NCBI GenBank assembly: GCA_031261085.1
Contig: JAISKB010000001.1
Span: 109,079-173,078, forward strand
Origin: Christensenellaceae bacterium
GTDB lineage: Bacteria > Bacillota > Clostridia > Christensenellales > CAG-138
Length of the DNA stretch: 64,000 nt
Reading direction: 5' to 3'
Shown: positions 33,654 to 42,384 of the stretch, piece after piece
Position numbering within the stretch: the first letter of the stretch is position 1
Layout of the letters: the number at the start of each line of letters is the position of its first letter
The notes under the pieces: model-generated
Database searches by the model: none
What the model saw: only the letters and a program-made list of their open reading frames with translations
Told to the model about the DNA's origin: nothing
Made by a program: the position numbers and the translations under genes

Positions 33654-35357
33654 TTATTCGCGGTAGAATGTGTTGCCGCCGATGAACTCGCGCAAAATCG
33701 ACGTAGGGGGTATTTCATCCTCAATATCCGCATCCTGCACATAGTTGAGGAACTTGATGATGCCGTGCGCGTCGGCATAGTATTCGCTTTCGGGCTGCAC
33801 CTTTAGCAGCAGTGGGAAAATATGCTTTTTGAGCACCGCCAGCTCATACACCAGCGTGGTGTTAAACAGGGCGTCCGCCTCCTCCTGGAACGGGAATATC
33901 CATACCCGCTCCCCCTTTTGCACGCTGGACCACATCGAAAAGGTATGCTCCACACTGGCGCCGCGGGTTTCATAATCCCGCACCATGCGCCTTAGCAGCC
34001 GCATATCGGTGGTGCGGATGCGGTTATGATCATCGAGGTTGAGCGTGGTGAGCGCGCTTACATATACGCGGAACACGCTATCTTTATGTATGGCGGGGGA
34101 TAGCATGCGCGGGTTTAGGCCATGGATACCCTCGATGATGAGCGGCTCATCCTCCCCCACCCGTATGCGCAAGCCCTGCGGCGCGCGCCTGCCCGTTTTA
34201 AAGTCGAATACGGGCACCTCAACCTCTTGCCCGGTAATAAGCCGCTCGAGATCGCTGTTGAATCGCGCCACATCCAGCGCATCGATATGCTCCAAATCCA
34301 CCTCGCCGCTTTCATCCGGCAAAAGCTTATCCCTATCCACATAGTAGTTGTCGAGCGAGAGCAGCACCGGCGACTTCCCCAGCACCCGAAGATGGGTATA
34401 CAGCCGATTGGCCGAGGTGGTTTTGCCCGAAGAGGAAGGCCCCGCCACCATTACCGCCCTTGCCCCGCGGCATACGATGGCATCCGCTATTTGGGCATAG
34501 CTCTTTTCGTGCAGCGCCTCGTTGATGCGCACCAGCTCCCGCACGCTGCCATCCTGCACCATGGCGTTCAGCTCCGCCACGGTATCGCAGCGCATCAGCC
34601 GCCCCCAGTTATCGCTCTGGGCAAATACCGAGGCCAGCTTGGGGCTGTGCGTATATACGCCCAACCGCTCCGGGTCGGCATCGTTGGGCAGCAGCATGAG
34701 CATGCCGGGCGCGACGAACTGCAGCCCAAACACATGCACATACCCCGTGCTGGGCGTCATTTCCCCATAAAAATAATCTAAATAATCCTCTTGGCGGTAG
34801 CAGTCGAAATAGTTGAATTGCCGCCATTTAAGCAGCCGAACCTTATCGGCAAAGCCTTCCCCCCGGTAAAAATCGATGGCCGTTTCAATGGGCAGCCGCT
34901 CCCGCAGCAGCGGCAAGTCCGCCTGTATAATGCCGCGGCACTCCGCTTCCAGCAGCTGCAAATCCGCCTCGCAAAGCGAAGGCGTTTTTTCAATCGTCAT
35001 ATATACGCCGGCGCCCAGCGAGTAATGCTCCATCACCCGCGCCTGCGGCCACAGCCGCCGTATCGCCATAAACACCACATATTTGAGCGAGCGCTCGTAT
35101 ACGCGGCGCCCCATAGTATCGCTATAGCGCAGCAGCTTTACGCGGCCGCCGGCCTTTTTCACGTTGCTCCTAAGCTCCTCCCCCTGCTCCGTTTTATGGA
35201 TGGGGTTGAAGTTGAGCGTATAAACCTCGCCGCCTATCTGCGCGGCCAGCGGCTTTTGCCGCAATGTATCGGCATCCAAGCCCTCACGCCGCACAAGCGA
35301 CAGCAGGCTTTCATCACAGGCCGCTTCCACCGCATTACCTTCTAAATATAATACCAT
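33654..35357 (-). CDS. Nucleoside (uridine-type) kinase with N-terminal ThrRS-like domains
   Basis: 567 residues. The N-terminal half (about 1-270) looks like the TGS and second additional (SAD) domains of threonyl-tRNA synthetase; the C-terminal half (about 285-500) is a phosphoribulokinase/uridine kinase-type domain with P-loop GPSSSGKTTS and DNYYVDRD. This two-part kinase is common in Clostridia and is annotated as nucleoside kinase; the purpose of the ThrRS-like part is unknown. The ATG at 35357 follows AGGAGGAACGCGC; the frame is open 45 bp further upstream. Confidence 0.9.
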   Translation of the reverse strand: MVLYLEGNAVEAACDESLLSLVRREGLDADTLRQKPLAAQIGGEVYTLNFNPIHKTEQGEELRSNVKKAGGRVKLLRYSDTMGRRVYERSLKYVVFMAIRRLWPQARVMEHYSLGAGVYMTIEKTPSLCEADLQLLEAECRGIIQADLPLLRERLPIETAIDFYRGEGFADKVRLLKWRQFNYFDCYRQEDYLDYFYGEMTPSTGYVHVFGLQFVAPGMLMLLPNDADPERLGVYTHSPKLASVFAQSDNWGRLMRCDTVAELNAMVQDGSVRELVRINEALHEKSYAQIADAIVCRGARAVMVAGPSSSGKTTSANRLYTHLRVLGKSPVLLSLDNYYVDRDKLLPDESGEVDLEHIDALDVARFNSDLERLITGQEVEVPVFDFKTGRRAPQGLRIRVGEDEPLIIEGIHGLNPRMLSPAIHKDSVFRVYVSALTTLNLDDHNRIRTTDMRLLRRMVRDYETRGASVEHTFSMWSSVQKGERVWIFPFQEEADALFNTTLVYELAVLKKHIFPLLLKVQPESEYYADAHGIIKFLNYVQDADIEDEIPPTSILREFIGGNTFYRE

Positions 35358-35540
35358 GCGCGTTCCTCCTCTCGCTGGGATATTTAATTTATCATAGCAC
35401 ACCCGGGCGCCCAGTGCCAGCCCCGCCTGTTTTGCCGCGGGGGCTTTATGCAGACGTCATCTTGTGTTATAATAAATATAATTATAGTAAATTTTCACTT
35501 TATAGTACCCAATTATCATCTCCCGATTGGAAGTTGCAGG

Positions 35541-37139
35541 ATGGATATTTATAAAATCATGATCGTCGACGACGAAGCGGATGTACGCGAAGGTATTGTT
35601 CGGCATATCGATTGGAAAAAGCTGGGCTTATCCGTGGTTGCCGAGGCGGAAAACGGCCAGGACGCCCTTGAAAAGGCCGAGGCGCAGGAGATTGATATCG
35701 TGCTCACCGACATTAAAATGCCGTTTATGGATGGCATATGCATGTGCGAGCACCTGCGCGAACTATACCCCTCGATAAAAATCATATTCCTCACCGGGTT
35801 CGATGAATTTGATTTTGCGAAGGCCGCCATCAAGCTCAACGCGGTGGAGTATATCCTAAAGCCCATCAATGTGGCGGAGCTGACTGAAATACTGCGCCGC
35901 GTGCGCGCCCTGCTCGATGAGAGCAATGCGCAAAAGCGCGATATGGAAGCGCTGCGTCAAGATTACCAAAATATGCTCCCCCTCATGCGCGATCGCTTTT
36001 TAAACGAGCTGCTTTGGGGCATTGCGCCGGAGGATGATTTGCCCGCCCGCCTTGCGCAGCACGGCATCGCGCTGGGCCAATCGCCTTACCATGTGGTGGC
36101 CGTGTTTGCGGTGGAGCGCGCGCCCGGGGTAGATAGCGCGGTAGCTCGGGAGCTCGCCCCCATTTCCGTCAAGCAGCTGGTAGAAGAAACGCTGCAGGGC
36201 CGCTGCGTGTATGAGGCGTTTTTGGATTCCGTCAGCATCGTCGTCATCACATCCTGGCCCAATGCAAGCCCAATCGCCGAGCTCATGCGCTTGGCTAACG
36301 AAATTTGTCTGCGCAGCGCGCGGGTGCTGGGCCTTTTGGTCACCGCCGGCATAGGGCGGCCGCAAAGCGACCTGCGCGACCTGCACGCCTCCCACGCCGG
36401 GGCGCGCGCCTCCCTCGAATACAAGGCGGCCGCAGGCGCCGGGCAAGCCATATACATAGGCGATATGGAGCAAGTAACATTGGACGACGCCATATCCTTC
36501 GATAGCCGGAGCGAGCAGCAGCTGCTCTCGGTCATTAAGTTTGGCACGCAGGAGCAGCTGCGCCGCATGCTCACCGGCCTGCTCGACCAAATCGATAACA
36601 GCGACGCTTGGGAGCGGCAGGCTTATCTTATCAGCGTATTCAACACCGTGTTCCGCATTGTGCGGCGCTATAAGCTGCACGCCGAAAATACCGTTGCGGA
36701 GCATATGCAGATGCTGCTGCGGGCGGGCGATCATTGGGATGATCAGGAGGCCATGCTAAATTCGCTCCTGCAAACCTGCGCCTGCATCCGGGATTATATC
36801 AGCACGCAGCGCGCCACCGCCGCCAAAACCTTCGTGGAGGAGGCCAAGCGCTATATAGGCGAAAACTACGGCGATCCCACGCTCTCCCTCGAGCGGCTCT
36901 GCCAAAGGCTGCATGTGAGTCAAACCTATTTTTCCGCCGTGTTCAAGCAAAAAACCGGCATGAGCTATGTACAGTATCTCACCGAAACCCGGTTGAACAG
37001 GGCTGTGGAGCTTTTGCGCGAAACCGATGAAAAAACCTATATCATCGCCCGGGAGGTGGGCTATGAAGAACCGAATTATTTCAGCTATGTATTCAAAAAG
37101 CACTATGGGCTTTCCCCCACGCAGTATCGTGGCAAGTAG
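35541..37139 (+). CDS. YesN-like AraC-type response regulator of the galactose module
   Basis: 532 residues: receiver domain (1-120) with D10-D11, phospho-acceptor D57 (VLTDIKMPF) and the lysine in EYILKPIN; a middle region of about 270 residues; and a C-terminal AraC double helix-turn-helix (about 430-532; LSLERLCQRLHVSQTYFSAV and IAREVGYEEPNYFSYVFKKH). I start it at the ATG at 35541 with GGAAG upstream; the frame is open from 35448. It is followed 6 bp later by its YesM-like kinase. Such pairs control carbohydrate ABC transporters; the downstream mgl-gal genes are the obvious targets. Confidence 0.93.
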   Translation: MDIYKIMIVDDEADVREGIVRHIDWKKLGLSVVAEAENGQDALEKAEAQEIDIVLTDIKMPFMDGICMCEHLRELYPSIKIIFLTGFDEFDFAKAAIKLNAVEYILKPINVAELTEILRRVRALLDESNAQKRDMEALRQDYQNMLPLMRDRFLNELLWGIAPEDDLPARLAQHGIALGQSPYHVVAVFAVERAPGVDSAVARELAPISVKQLVEETLQGRCVYEAFLDSVSIVVITSWPNASPIAELMRLANEICLRSARVLGLLVTAGIGRPQSDLRDLHASHAGARASLEYKAAAGAGQAIYIGDMEQVTLDDAISFDSRSEQQLLSVIKFGTQEQLRRMLTGLLDQIDNSDAWERQAYLISVFNTVFRIVRRYKLHAENTVAEHMQMLLRAGDHWDDQEAMLNSLLQTCACIRDYISTQRATAAKTFVEEAKRYIGENYGDPTLSLERLCQRLHVSQTYFSAVFKQKTGMSYVQYLTETRLNRAVELLRETDEKTYIIAREVGYEEPNYFSYVFKKHYGLSPTQYRGK

Positions 37140-37145
37140 AGCGGC

Positions 37146-38972
37146 ATGAAAGAAACACATGTTTTTGCCAGGGTTGCCCGGCGCATCGCCAGCACCTACA
37201 ACAGGGGCAGCATACGTTATGTGATATTCGTGAGCTTCACGATGATCGCCTTGTTTGCCATCGTGCTCACGGGCGGCACCTTTTACGCGCGCTTTTCCAG
37301 CCAGCTGGAGAACACGCTCTATGGCGAAAACCAGATGCTGGTGGAGCAGGTGACGCAATCCTTAAACGCATATTTGCGAAACATGCGCTGGATTTCGGAC
37401 ACCATAAGCTACCGCGCCGTCAAAAACCGGGACGTGCCCTCGGTGGAGGCGAACGAGTCGCTCCTCCTGTTATATGAAGCGAATACGAATTACATCCGAA
37501 ACATCGGCGTATATAACGACGCGGGTGAGCTGCTGGCCATAGCGCCCCCCGCGCTGCTGCGCGAAAACGTGGATGTAACGCAGGAAGAATGGTTTACGCG
37601 CGCGCTGCATCAATCCGAAAACCAGCATTTTTCTATGCCCAGCGTGCAAAACCTTTATATGGATGCCGGAACGGGAACCAAAACGCAGTATAACTGGATC
37701 GTATCCCTCAGCTCCTACATCGAAATCACGCAGAATAAATCCGTGCGGCGCGGCGTATTGCTCATCGACCTGCGCTATGACGCGCTGGCGGAGCTATTTG
37801 AAAACGTAGCGCTCTCCAACGAGGGGTATGTATATCTCATCGATACGGATGGTACCATACTCTATCACCCGCATCACCAGCTCATCTCTTCGGGCCTGAT
37901 GCAGGAAGCCAACATGGACCTGGCCTCGCTGCGCGACGGCGAATACACCCAGCAGATACGCGGGGAGGAATGCGCCGTCATCGTGCGCAAGGTGGGCTAT
38001 ACCGGCTGGTCGGTGGTGGGGGTTATCCCGCACCGCGGGCTGATGATGGGCGGCGGGCAGAACATCCTGTTTGTGCTCATCATACTCGCGCTGTATTTCG
38101 CTATCATCATCGTCGTAAACGCCTATGTATCCAACAAGATTACCGACCCCATCAGCCAGCTTGAGCTATCGATGCAAAAGCTCGAAAAAAACATCGCCGG
38201 CGCAGAGGTGTATGTGGGTGGTTCGCACGAGATACGGCATTTGGGGCGCACCATACAGCAGATGGTCAACCAGCTTAAAAAGCTGACTGACGACATCGTG
38301 GCCGAGCAGGCGCAAAAGCAAAAGAGTGAGCTCAACGCGCTGCAGGCGCAAATAAACCCGCACTTTTTATACAACACACTGGATATCCTCGTATGGATGA
38401 TCGAAAAGCAGCAGCCCGAGGACGCGCTCAAAATCGTATCCGCATTGGGGCGGTTCTTTAGGCTGAGCCTGAGCAAGGGCAAAAACATCATCACCGTGCA
38501 GGATGAATTGGAGCATGTGCGCAACTACCTGATGATACAGCAGATGCGCTATAAAAATAAATTCACCTATACGATCGAGGCCGAAGAGGGCACGCTGGAG
38601 CTCTCCTCCATTAAGCTGGTGCTGCAGCCCCTGGTTGAAAACGCCATATACCACGGCATAGAATTTATGAACGAGGGCGAAGGCACCATCGATATCCGCG
38701 CCTACCTGCGGCAGGGCGACCTATACCTTAGCGTAAGGGATAACGGGCTGGGCATGCCAAAAGAAACCGTGGCCAGGCTGCTGACGGAGCATGTGCCCGT
38801 ATCCATCGGCTCGGGCATTGGGCTTAAAAACGTGCACGAGCGCATCATGCTCTATTTTGGCGAAGGCTATGGCGTGGAGATACACAGCGAGCTCGACGAG
38901 GGCACGCTGATACTGCTGCATCTCCCGGCCATACCCTATGCGGAGGCGGAAAAGTATGATCGGAAAGCTTGA
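37146..38972 (+). CDS. YesM-like sensor histidine kinase of the galactose module
   Basis: 608 residues. A membrane segment at about 28-50, a large dCache-type extracytoplasmic sensor (about 55-295), a second membrane helix at about 300-325, HAMP at about 325-380, then the His_kinase domain with the phospho-acceptor in QINPHFLYNTLD, and a HATPase with VLQPLVENAIYHG and SGIGLKNVHERI. The 3' end overlaps the next gene by 17 bp. It probably receives the sugar signal from the membrane-anchored binding proteins encoded next. Confidence 0.94.
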   Translation: MKETHVFARVARRIASTYNRGSIRYVIFVSFTMIALFAIVLTGGTFYARFSSQLENTLYGENQMLVEQVTQSLNAYLRNMRWISDTISYRAVKNRDVPSVEANESLLLLYEANTNYIRNIGVYNDAGELLAIAPPALLRENVDVTQEEWFTRALHQSENQHFSMPSVQNLYMDAGTGTKTQYNWIVSLSSYIEITQNKSVRRGVLLIDLRYDALAELFENVALSNEGYVYLIDTDGTILYHPHHQLISSGLMQEANMDLASLRDGEYTQQIRGEECAVIVRKVGYTGWSVVGVIPHRGLMMGGGQNILFVLIILALYFAIIIVVNAYVSNKITDPISQLELSMQKLEKNIAGAEVYVGGSHEIRHLGRTIQQMVNQLKKLTDDIVAEQAQKQKSELNALQAQINPHFLYNTLDILVWMIEKQQPEDALKIVSALGRFFRLSLSKGKNIITVQDELEHVRNYLMIQQMRYKNKFTYTIEAEEGTLELSSIKLVLQPLVENAIYHGIEFMNEGEGTIDIRAYLRQGDLYLSVRDNGLGMPKETVARLLTEHVPVSIGSGIGLKNVHERIMLYFGEGYGVEIHSELDEGTLILLHLPAIPYAEAEKYDRKA

Positions 38973-39870
38973 AAAGCGGCTGCTTGCCGGCATAGCGATT
39001 TTAATAGGCGTGCTGCTTTTGCTGGTCGTCTATCAAAACGCGCAGGAAACCGGGACGCGCACCTACAGCATTTCGGTGCTGGTGCACGCGCCCAGCGAAC
39101 GGTTTAAAAAGGGCCTGGAAAAGGCCGCCCTCGATTATAATGTGGATGTACATCTGATTACGACCGATGAGCCGGGCAACGGCGAGCAGCAGGAAGCCTA
39201 CCTAAAGCGCGAGCTGCAAACCGACGCGGACGCCATCGTGCTGGAAGCCGAGGATGCCGAGCGCATGCAGGCTTTTTTAAGCAAGCTGAGCGCGCATGTC
39301 CCCGTGGTTACATACCGACGCACCCTGCAGCGCGCGGGTATCGCCGCGCATATCGGCATAGATGATTATGAGCTGGGCCTGCGGCTGGGCGCGCTGATTG
39401 CCGCGCGCAGCCCTCTTTTGCCCTGCTTGCTCATCGCGCCGCGCACGCTGGATAGCAGTATGCAATCGCGCCTGGATGGCTGCTATGCGGCGCTGCAGAG
39501 CGCGGGCATAGCAAGCCGCCTGCTGCAGACGGATGCGGACGGGATGACGCAGGCGCTGTTTGCGCAAGAACCGCATACGCTGGCCGTGCTGGATGAAAAC
39601 CTGTTGCAGCCGCTATGCCAGCTGGCCCCCGCAACCGATACCATATTGGGCGTGGGTTATGTAAACGGCGTGCGCGCCCAGCTCGAAAGCGGCCGCATTG
39701 CGGGATTGGTCGTATATAGCGAATTCGACATGGGTTACTTAAGCCTGCAGGCCGCGGCGCTGTGCGCGGCCCGCAAAACGCCCGCCGTGACGGAATCCAC
39801 ATTCTACATAGCCGATGCGGAAACCATGTATGACGCGCCGGTGGAGCAAATACTATTCCCCATCGATTAA
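38956..39870 (+). CDS. Membrane-anchored periplasmic-binding-protein-like sensor
   Basis: 304 residues. An N-terminal membrane helix (about 8-26) without lipobox anchors a type-I periplasmic-binding fold (about 36-300). The fold is diverged from sugar-binding proteins but recognisable (ISVLVHAPSERFKKGLEKAA, ADAIVLEAEDA, HIGIDDYELGLRLGALIA). GGAGGCGGAAAAGT precedes the ATG at 38956, inside the end of the kinase gene. As in other YesMN-linked binding proteins, the likely job is to present ligand to the kinase sensor rather than to transport it (inference). Confidence 0.8.
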   Translation: MIGKLEKRLLAGIAILIGVLLLLVVYQNAQETGTRTYSISVLVHAPSERFKKGLEKAALDYNVDVHLITTDEPGNGEQQEAYLKRELQTDADAIVLEAEDAERMQAFLSKLSAHVPVVTYRRTLQRAGIAAHIGIDDYELGLRLGALIAARSPLLPCLLIAPRTLDSSMQSRLDGCYAALQSAGIASRLLQTDADGMTQALFAQEPHTLAVLDENLLQPLCQLAPATDTILGVGYVNGVRAQLESGRIAGLVVYSEFDMGYLSLQAAALCAARKTPAVTESTFYIADAETMYDAPVEQILFPID

Positions 39871-39883
39871 AGCGAGGTGCAAT

Positions 39884-40903
39884 TTGAAAAAAACCACAGT
39901 ATTCTTACTTGCGGGTATCGTGTTGTTCTGCATGGCGGTGGCGGCGGGCTTGTTGCTGCGCACCGAGCAGAAGGATGAAAGCAACGGTACGATTAAGATA
40001 GGCGTGGCGATTTACTATGGGGATGATACGTTTATCTCCAATGTGACGAACAGCCTGAGCGACATCGTGGCAAAATACGAGCAGGAAACAGGCGTGCGGC
40101 TCTATTTGGGCACGGCCGATGCGCAGGGCAAGCAGGAAACGCAAAACAACCAGATAGAGCGGTTCTTGGCCCTCGATTACGATGTGCTGGCGGTCAACCT
40201 GGTGGACCGCACCAACGCGGCATATATTATCGATAAGGCGATGGCAAAAAATGTGCCCGTTATTTTCTTCAACCGGGAGCCGGTGCAGGCCGATTTGCAA
40301 AAGTGGGATAGGCTATGCTATATCGGCACCGATGCGGTGGAGAACGGGCGGTTGGAGGGCAGCATCGTGGTGGATGCCTACCATGCCGACCGAGCCGCGC
40401 TCGATAAGAACGGCGATGGTATTTTGCAATACATCATGATAGAGGGCGAAATACGCCATCAGGATGCGGTAATACGCACGGAGGAATCCATACAGGCGAT
40501 ACGCGATGCCGGCATTGCGGTAGAAAAGCTGGATGGCGGCATCGCCGACTGGGAACGCAGCCAAGCCGCCGCCCTGGCGGAGCAATATTTTAGGGAATAT
40601 GGCGACCAAATCGAGGTGATTATCTGCAACAACGACGATATGGCGCTGGGCGTTATCGATACAATCGACCGGCTTGGGTTGGATTTTCGCAGCGTTGTGG
40701 GCATAGACGGCACGCCGCAAGGCTTAAAAGCGGTGCAGGAAGGGCGTATGCTGGGCACGGTCGTGATCGACTATCAGGCGCACGCGGAGCTGATATTCCA
40801 GGCGGCCTATGCCCTCGCAACCGGGCAGCGCGCGGAGGACGTGATGCAGGTGGGGCAGGACCGCAGCATACGCGCGCCCATGTATGTGGTCAAGAGCGAG
40901 TAG
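39884..40903 (+). CDS. Membrane-anchored galactose-binding-protein paralogue (MglB-like sensor)
   Basis: 339 residues, starting at a TTG at 39884 with GAGGT upstream, 13 bp after the previous stop. A hydrophobic N-terminal anchor (about 5-25) is followed by a type-I binding fold close to MglB: IKIGVAIYYGDDTFI, VNLVDRTNA, FFNREPVQADL, the calcium-loop-like DKNGDGILQYIMIEGE, CNNDDMALG and VVGIDGTPQGL. The key acidic and aromatic sugar contacts of MglB appear kept. The anchor lacks a clear lipobox, unlike the transport MglB encoded next, suggesting a sensory role. Confidence 0.87.
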   Translation: MKKTTVFLLAGIVLFCMAVAAGLLLRTEQKDESNGTIKIGVAIYYGDDTFISNVTNSLSDIVAKYEQETGVRLYLGTADAQGKQETQNNQIERFLALDYDVLAVNLVDRTNAAYIIDKAMAKNVPVIFFNREPVQADLQKWDRLCYIGTDAVENGRLEGSIVVDAYHADRAALDKNGDGILQYIMIEGEIRHQDAVIRTEESIQAIRDAGIAVEKLDGGIADWERSQAAALAEQYFREYGDQIEVIICNNDDMALGVIDTIDRLGLDFRSVVGIDGTPQGLKAVQEGRMLGTVVIDYQAHAELIFQAAYALATGQRAEDVMQVGQDRSIRAPMYVVKSE

Positions 40904-41192
40904 CGCGAAAGCCCTTGTATACGGTTCGTAGTTTTTTGTAGAAAATGGATTGGATTTTATATGGATATATGCGCCCCGCTCCATTAAACTGAAATCGTTG
41001 TTAGAGCACGCTAATCCATTCTGCGCCACACGGCCTCTTGCCGGGAATGGCAAATTTACCCAAAATGCCTACGAAAATCAACCAAAAATCGCACTACCGC
41101 TGTATGCGGGTTCGCAGGCATATGCGCGTCAGAATGTCGGCAGGCATCTTACCACAAAACTATCACAACGAAAATCAGGAGGAGAAACATCC
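40904..41192 (+). promoter_or_regulatory. 289-bp leader region upstream of mglB
   Basis: No gene is seen here. The length suggests that the transporter has its own promoter and an operator for the YesN-like regulator; a poor match (TTGTAG, 16 bp, TATATG) lies near 40937-40964. The ribosome-binding site AGGAGGAG lies 7-8 bp before mglB. I cannot define the operator from one copy. Confidence 0.35.
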
Positions 41193-42221
41193 ATGAAAAA
41201 ACTACTCGCAATCGTGCTGGTACTGGCCATGGCTATTAGCCTCGCCGCCTGTAGCGCTCCCGCTACCCCCACCGCTCCTGCTGCCCCCGCGGATCCCGCC
41301 GCCCCGGCCGCCCCGGCCGCTCCCGCTCCCGCCGATGTAAAAACCTATAACGTAGGCGTGTGCATCTACAAGTTCGACGATAACTTCATGACGCTCTATC
41401 GCAACGAGATTCAAGCTTACTTCGATTCTCTCGCAACCGATACCGTGAAGTACAACGTAACCGTCATGGATGGTAAAGGCGACATGGCCGAGCAGACCAA
41501 CCAGGTAGATACCTTCCTCGCTCAGGGCGTGGATGTGTTGATCGTCAACCTGGTGCAGTCCTCCTCCGCCGCCACCATCACCGAAAAGGCGCAGGCCGCC
41601 AACGTGCCCGTGGTTTACATCAACCGTGAGCCCGAAGAAGCCGACATGAAGGCTTGGGACAAGATTTCCTACGTGGGCGCGGATGCCCGTCAATCCGGCA
41701 CCTATCAGGGCGAAATCGTCGCCAACCTGCCCGATAAGGGTGATGCCAACGGCGACGGCGTGGTGAGCTATGTTATGATTATGGGCGATCCTGAAAACGT
41801 GGATGCGCAGTATCGTACCGAGTTCTCCATCAAGGCGCTGGAGGATGCCGGCATCAAGGTCGAAAACCTGTTCCAGCAGCGCGGCGATTGGGAACAATCC
41901 AAGGGTCAGGAACTGGCCGCCACCGCGCTCGCCCAATTTGGCGATAAGATCGACGTTATCTTCTGCAACAACGATGGCATGGCGCTGGGCGCTTATCAGG
42001 CCATTCAGGCCGCCGGCCGTGCGGTTGGCGAAAACATCTACCTGCTTGGCGTCGACGCGCTGGAAGAGTGCGTTGAAATGGTTAAGAGCGGCCAAATGAC
42101 CGGCACCGTGCTCAACGACCACATCGGCCAATCCCACTCCGCGGTGGATGCCGCTATCGCTTACCTCAATGGCGAGGCTGTAGAAACCTACATTTGGGTC
42201 GATTATCAAAAGGTCGCATAA
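41193..42221 (+). CDS. mglB: Galactose/glucose-binding lipoprotein
   Basis: 342 residues. Lipobox SLAAC gives lipidated C20, followed by an Ala/Pro-rich tether (about 22-45). The binding domain matches MglB through VGVCIYKFDDNFM, VYINREPEEADMKAWDKISYVGADA, the calcium-type loop DANGDGVVSYVMIMGDPENVDAQYR (split by the loop), CNNDGMALGA and LGVDALEECVEMVKSGQMTG. It captures galactose or glucose for the MglAC transporter. A long stem-loop follows the gene. Confidence 0.94.
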   Translation: MKKLLAIVLVLAMAISLAACSAPATPTAPAAPADPAAPAAPAAPAPADVKTYNVGVCIYKFDDNFMTLYRNEIQAYFDSLATDTVKYNVTVMDGKGDMAEQTNQVDTFLAQGVDVLIVNLVQSSSAATITEKAQAANVPVVYINREPEEADMKAWDKISYVGADARQSGTYQGEIVANLPDKGDANGDGVVSYVMIMGDPENVDAQYRTEFSIKALEDAGIKVENLFQQRGDWEQSKGQELAATALAQFGDKIDVIFCNNDGMALGAYQAIQAAGRAVGENIYLLGVDALEECVEMVKSGQMTGTVLNDHIGQSHSAVDAAIAYLNGEAVETYIWVDYQKVA

Positions 42222-42246
42222 CCGTGCGCGGCTAAGACAATCTAAC

Positions 42247-42282
42247 GGAAATTGCGTGTGATTTCACTCACACGCAATTTCC
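42247..42282 (+). other. Long intercistronic stem-loop between mglB and mglA
   Basis: A perfect 15-bp stem (arms 42247-42261 and 42268-42282) with a 6-nt loop, not followed by a U-tract. Such structures between binding-protein and transporter genes protect the upstream mRNA 3' end and reduce expression of the downstream genes. Confidence 0.8.
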
Positions 42283-42384
42283 ATAAAACATCGCGCCCTG
42301 TTCCACCGCGTTTTTCGCAATTATTTCCCTGTTTTTTAGCAGGCGCGCATTTGTATCAAATTTTATAAGGCAAGGGAATTCAAC

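Noticed and set aside
40904..41192. Riboswitch upstream of mglB
   Set aside because: No known riboswitch core was recognised; the region is more likely a promoter and operator region.
41202..42209. Minus-strand glycine- and histidine-rich frame opposite mglB
   Set aside because: The Gly-rich repeat mirrors the Ala/Pro tether of MglB on the true strand.
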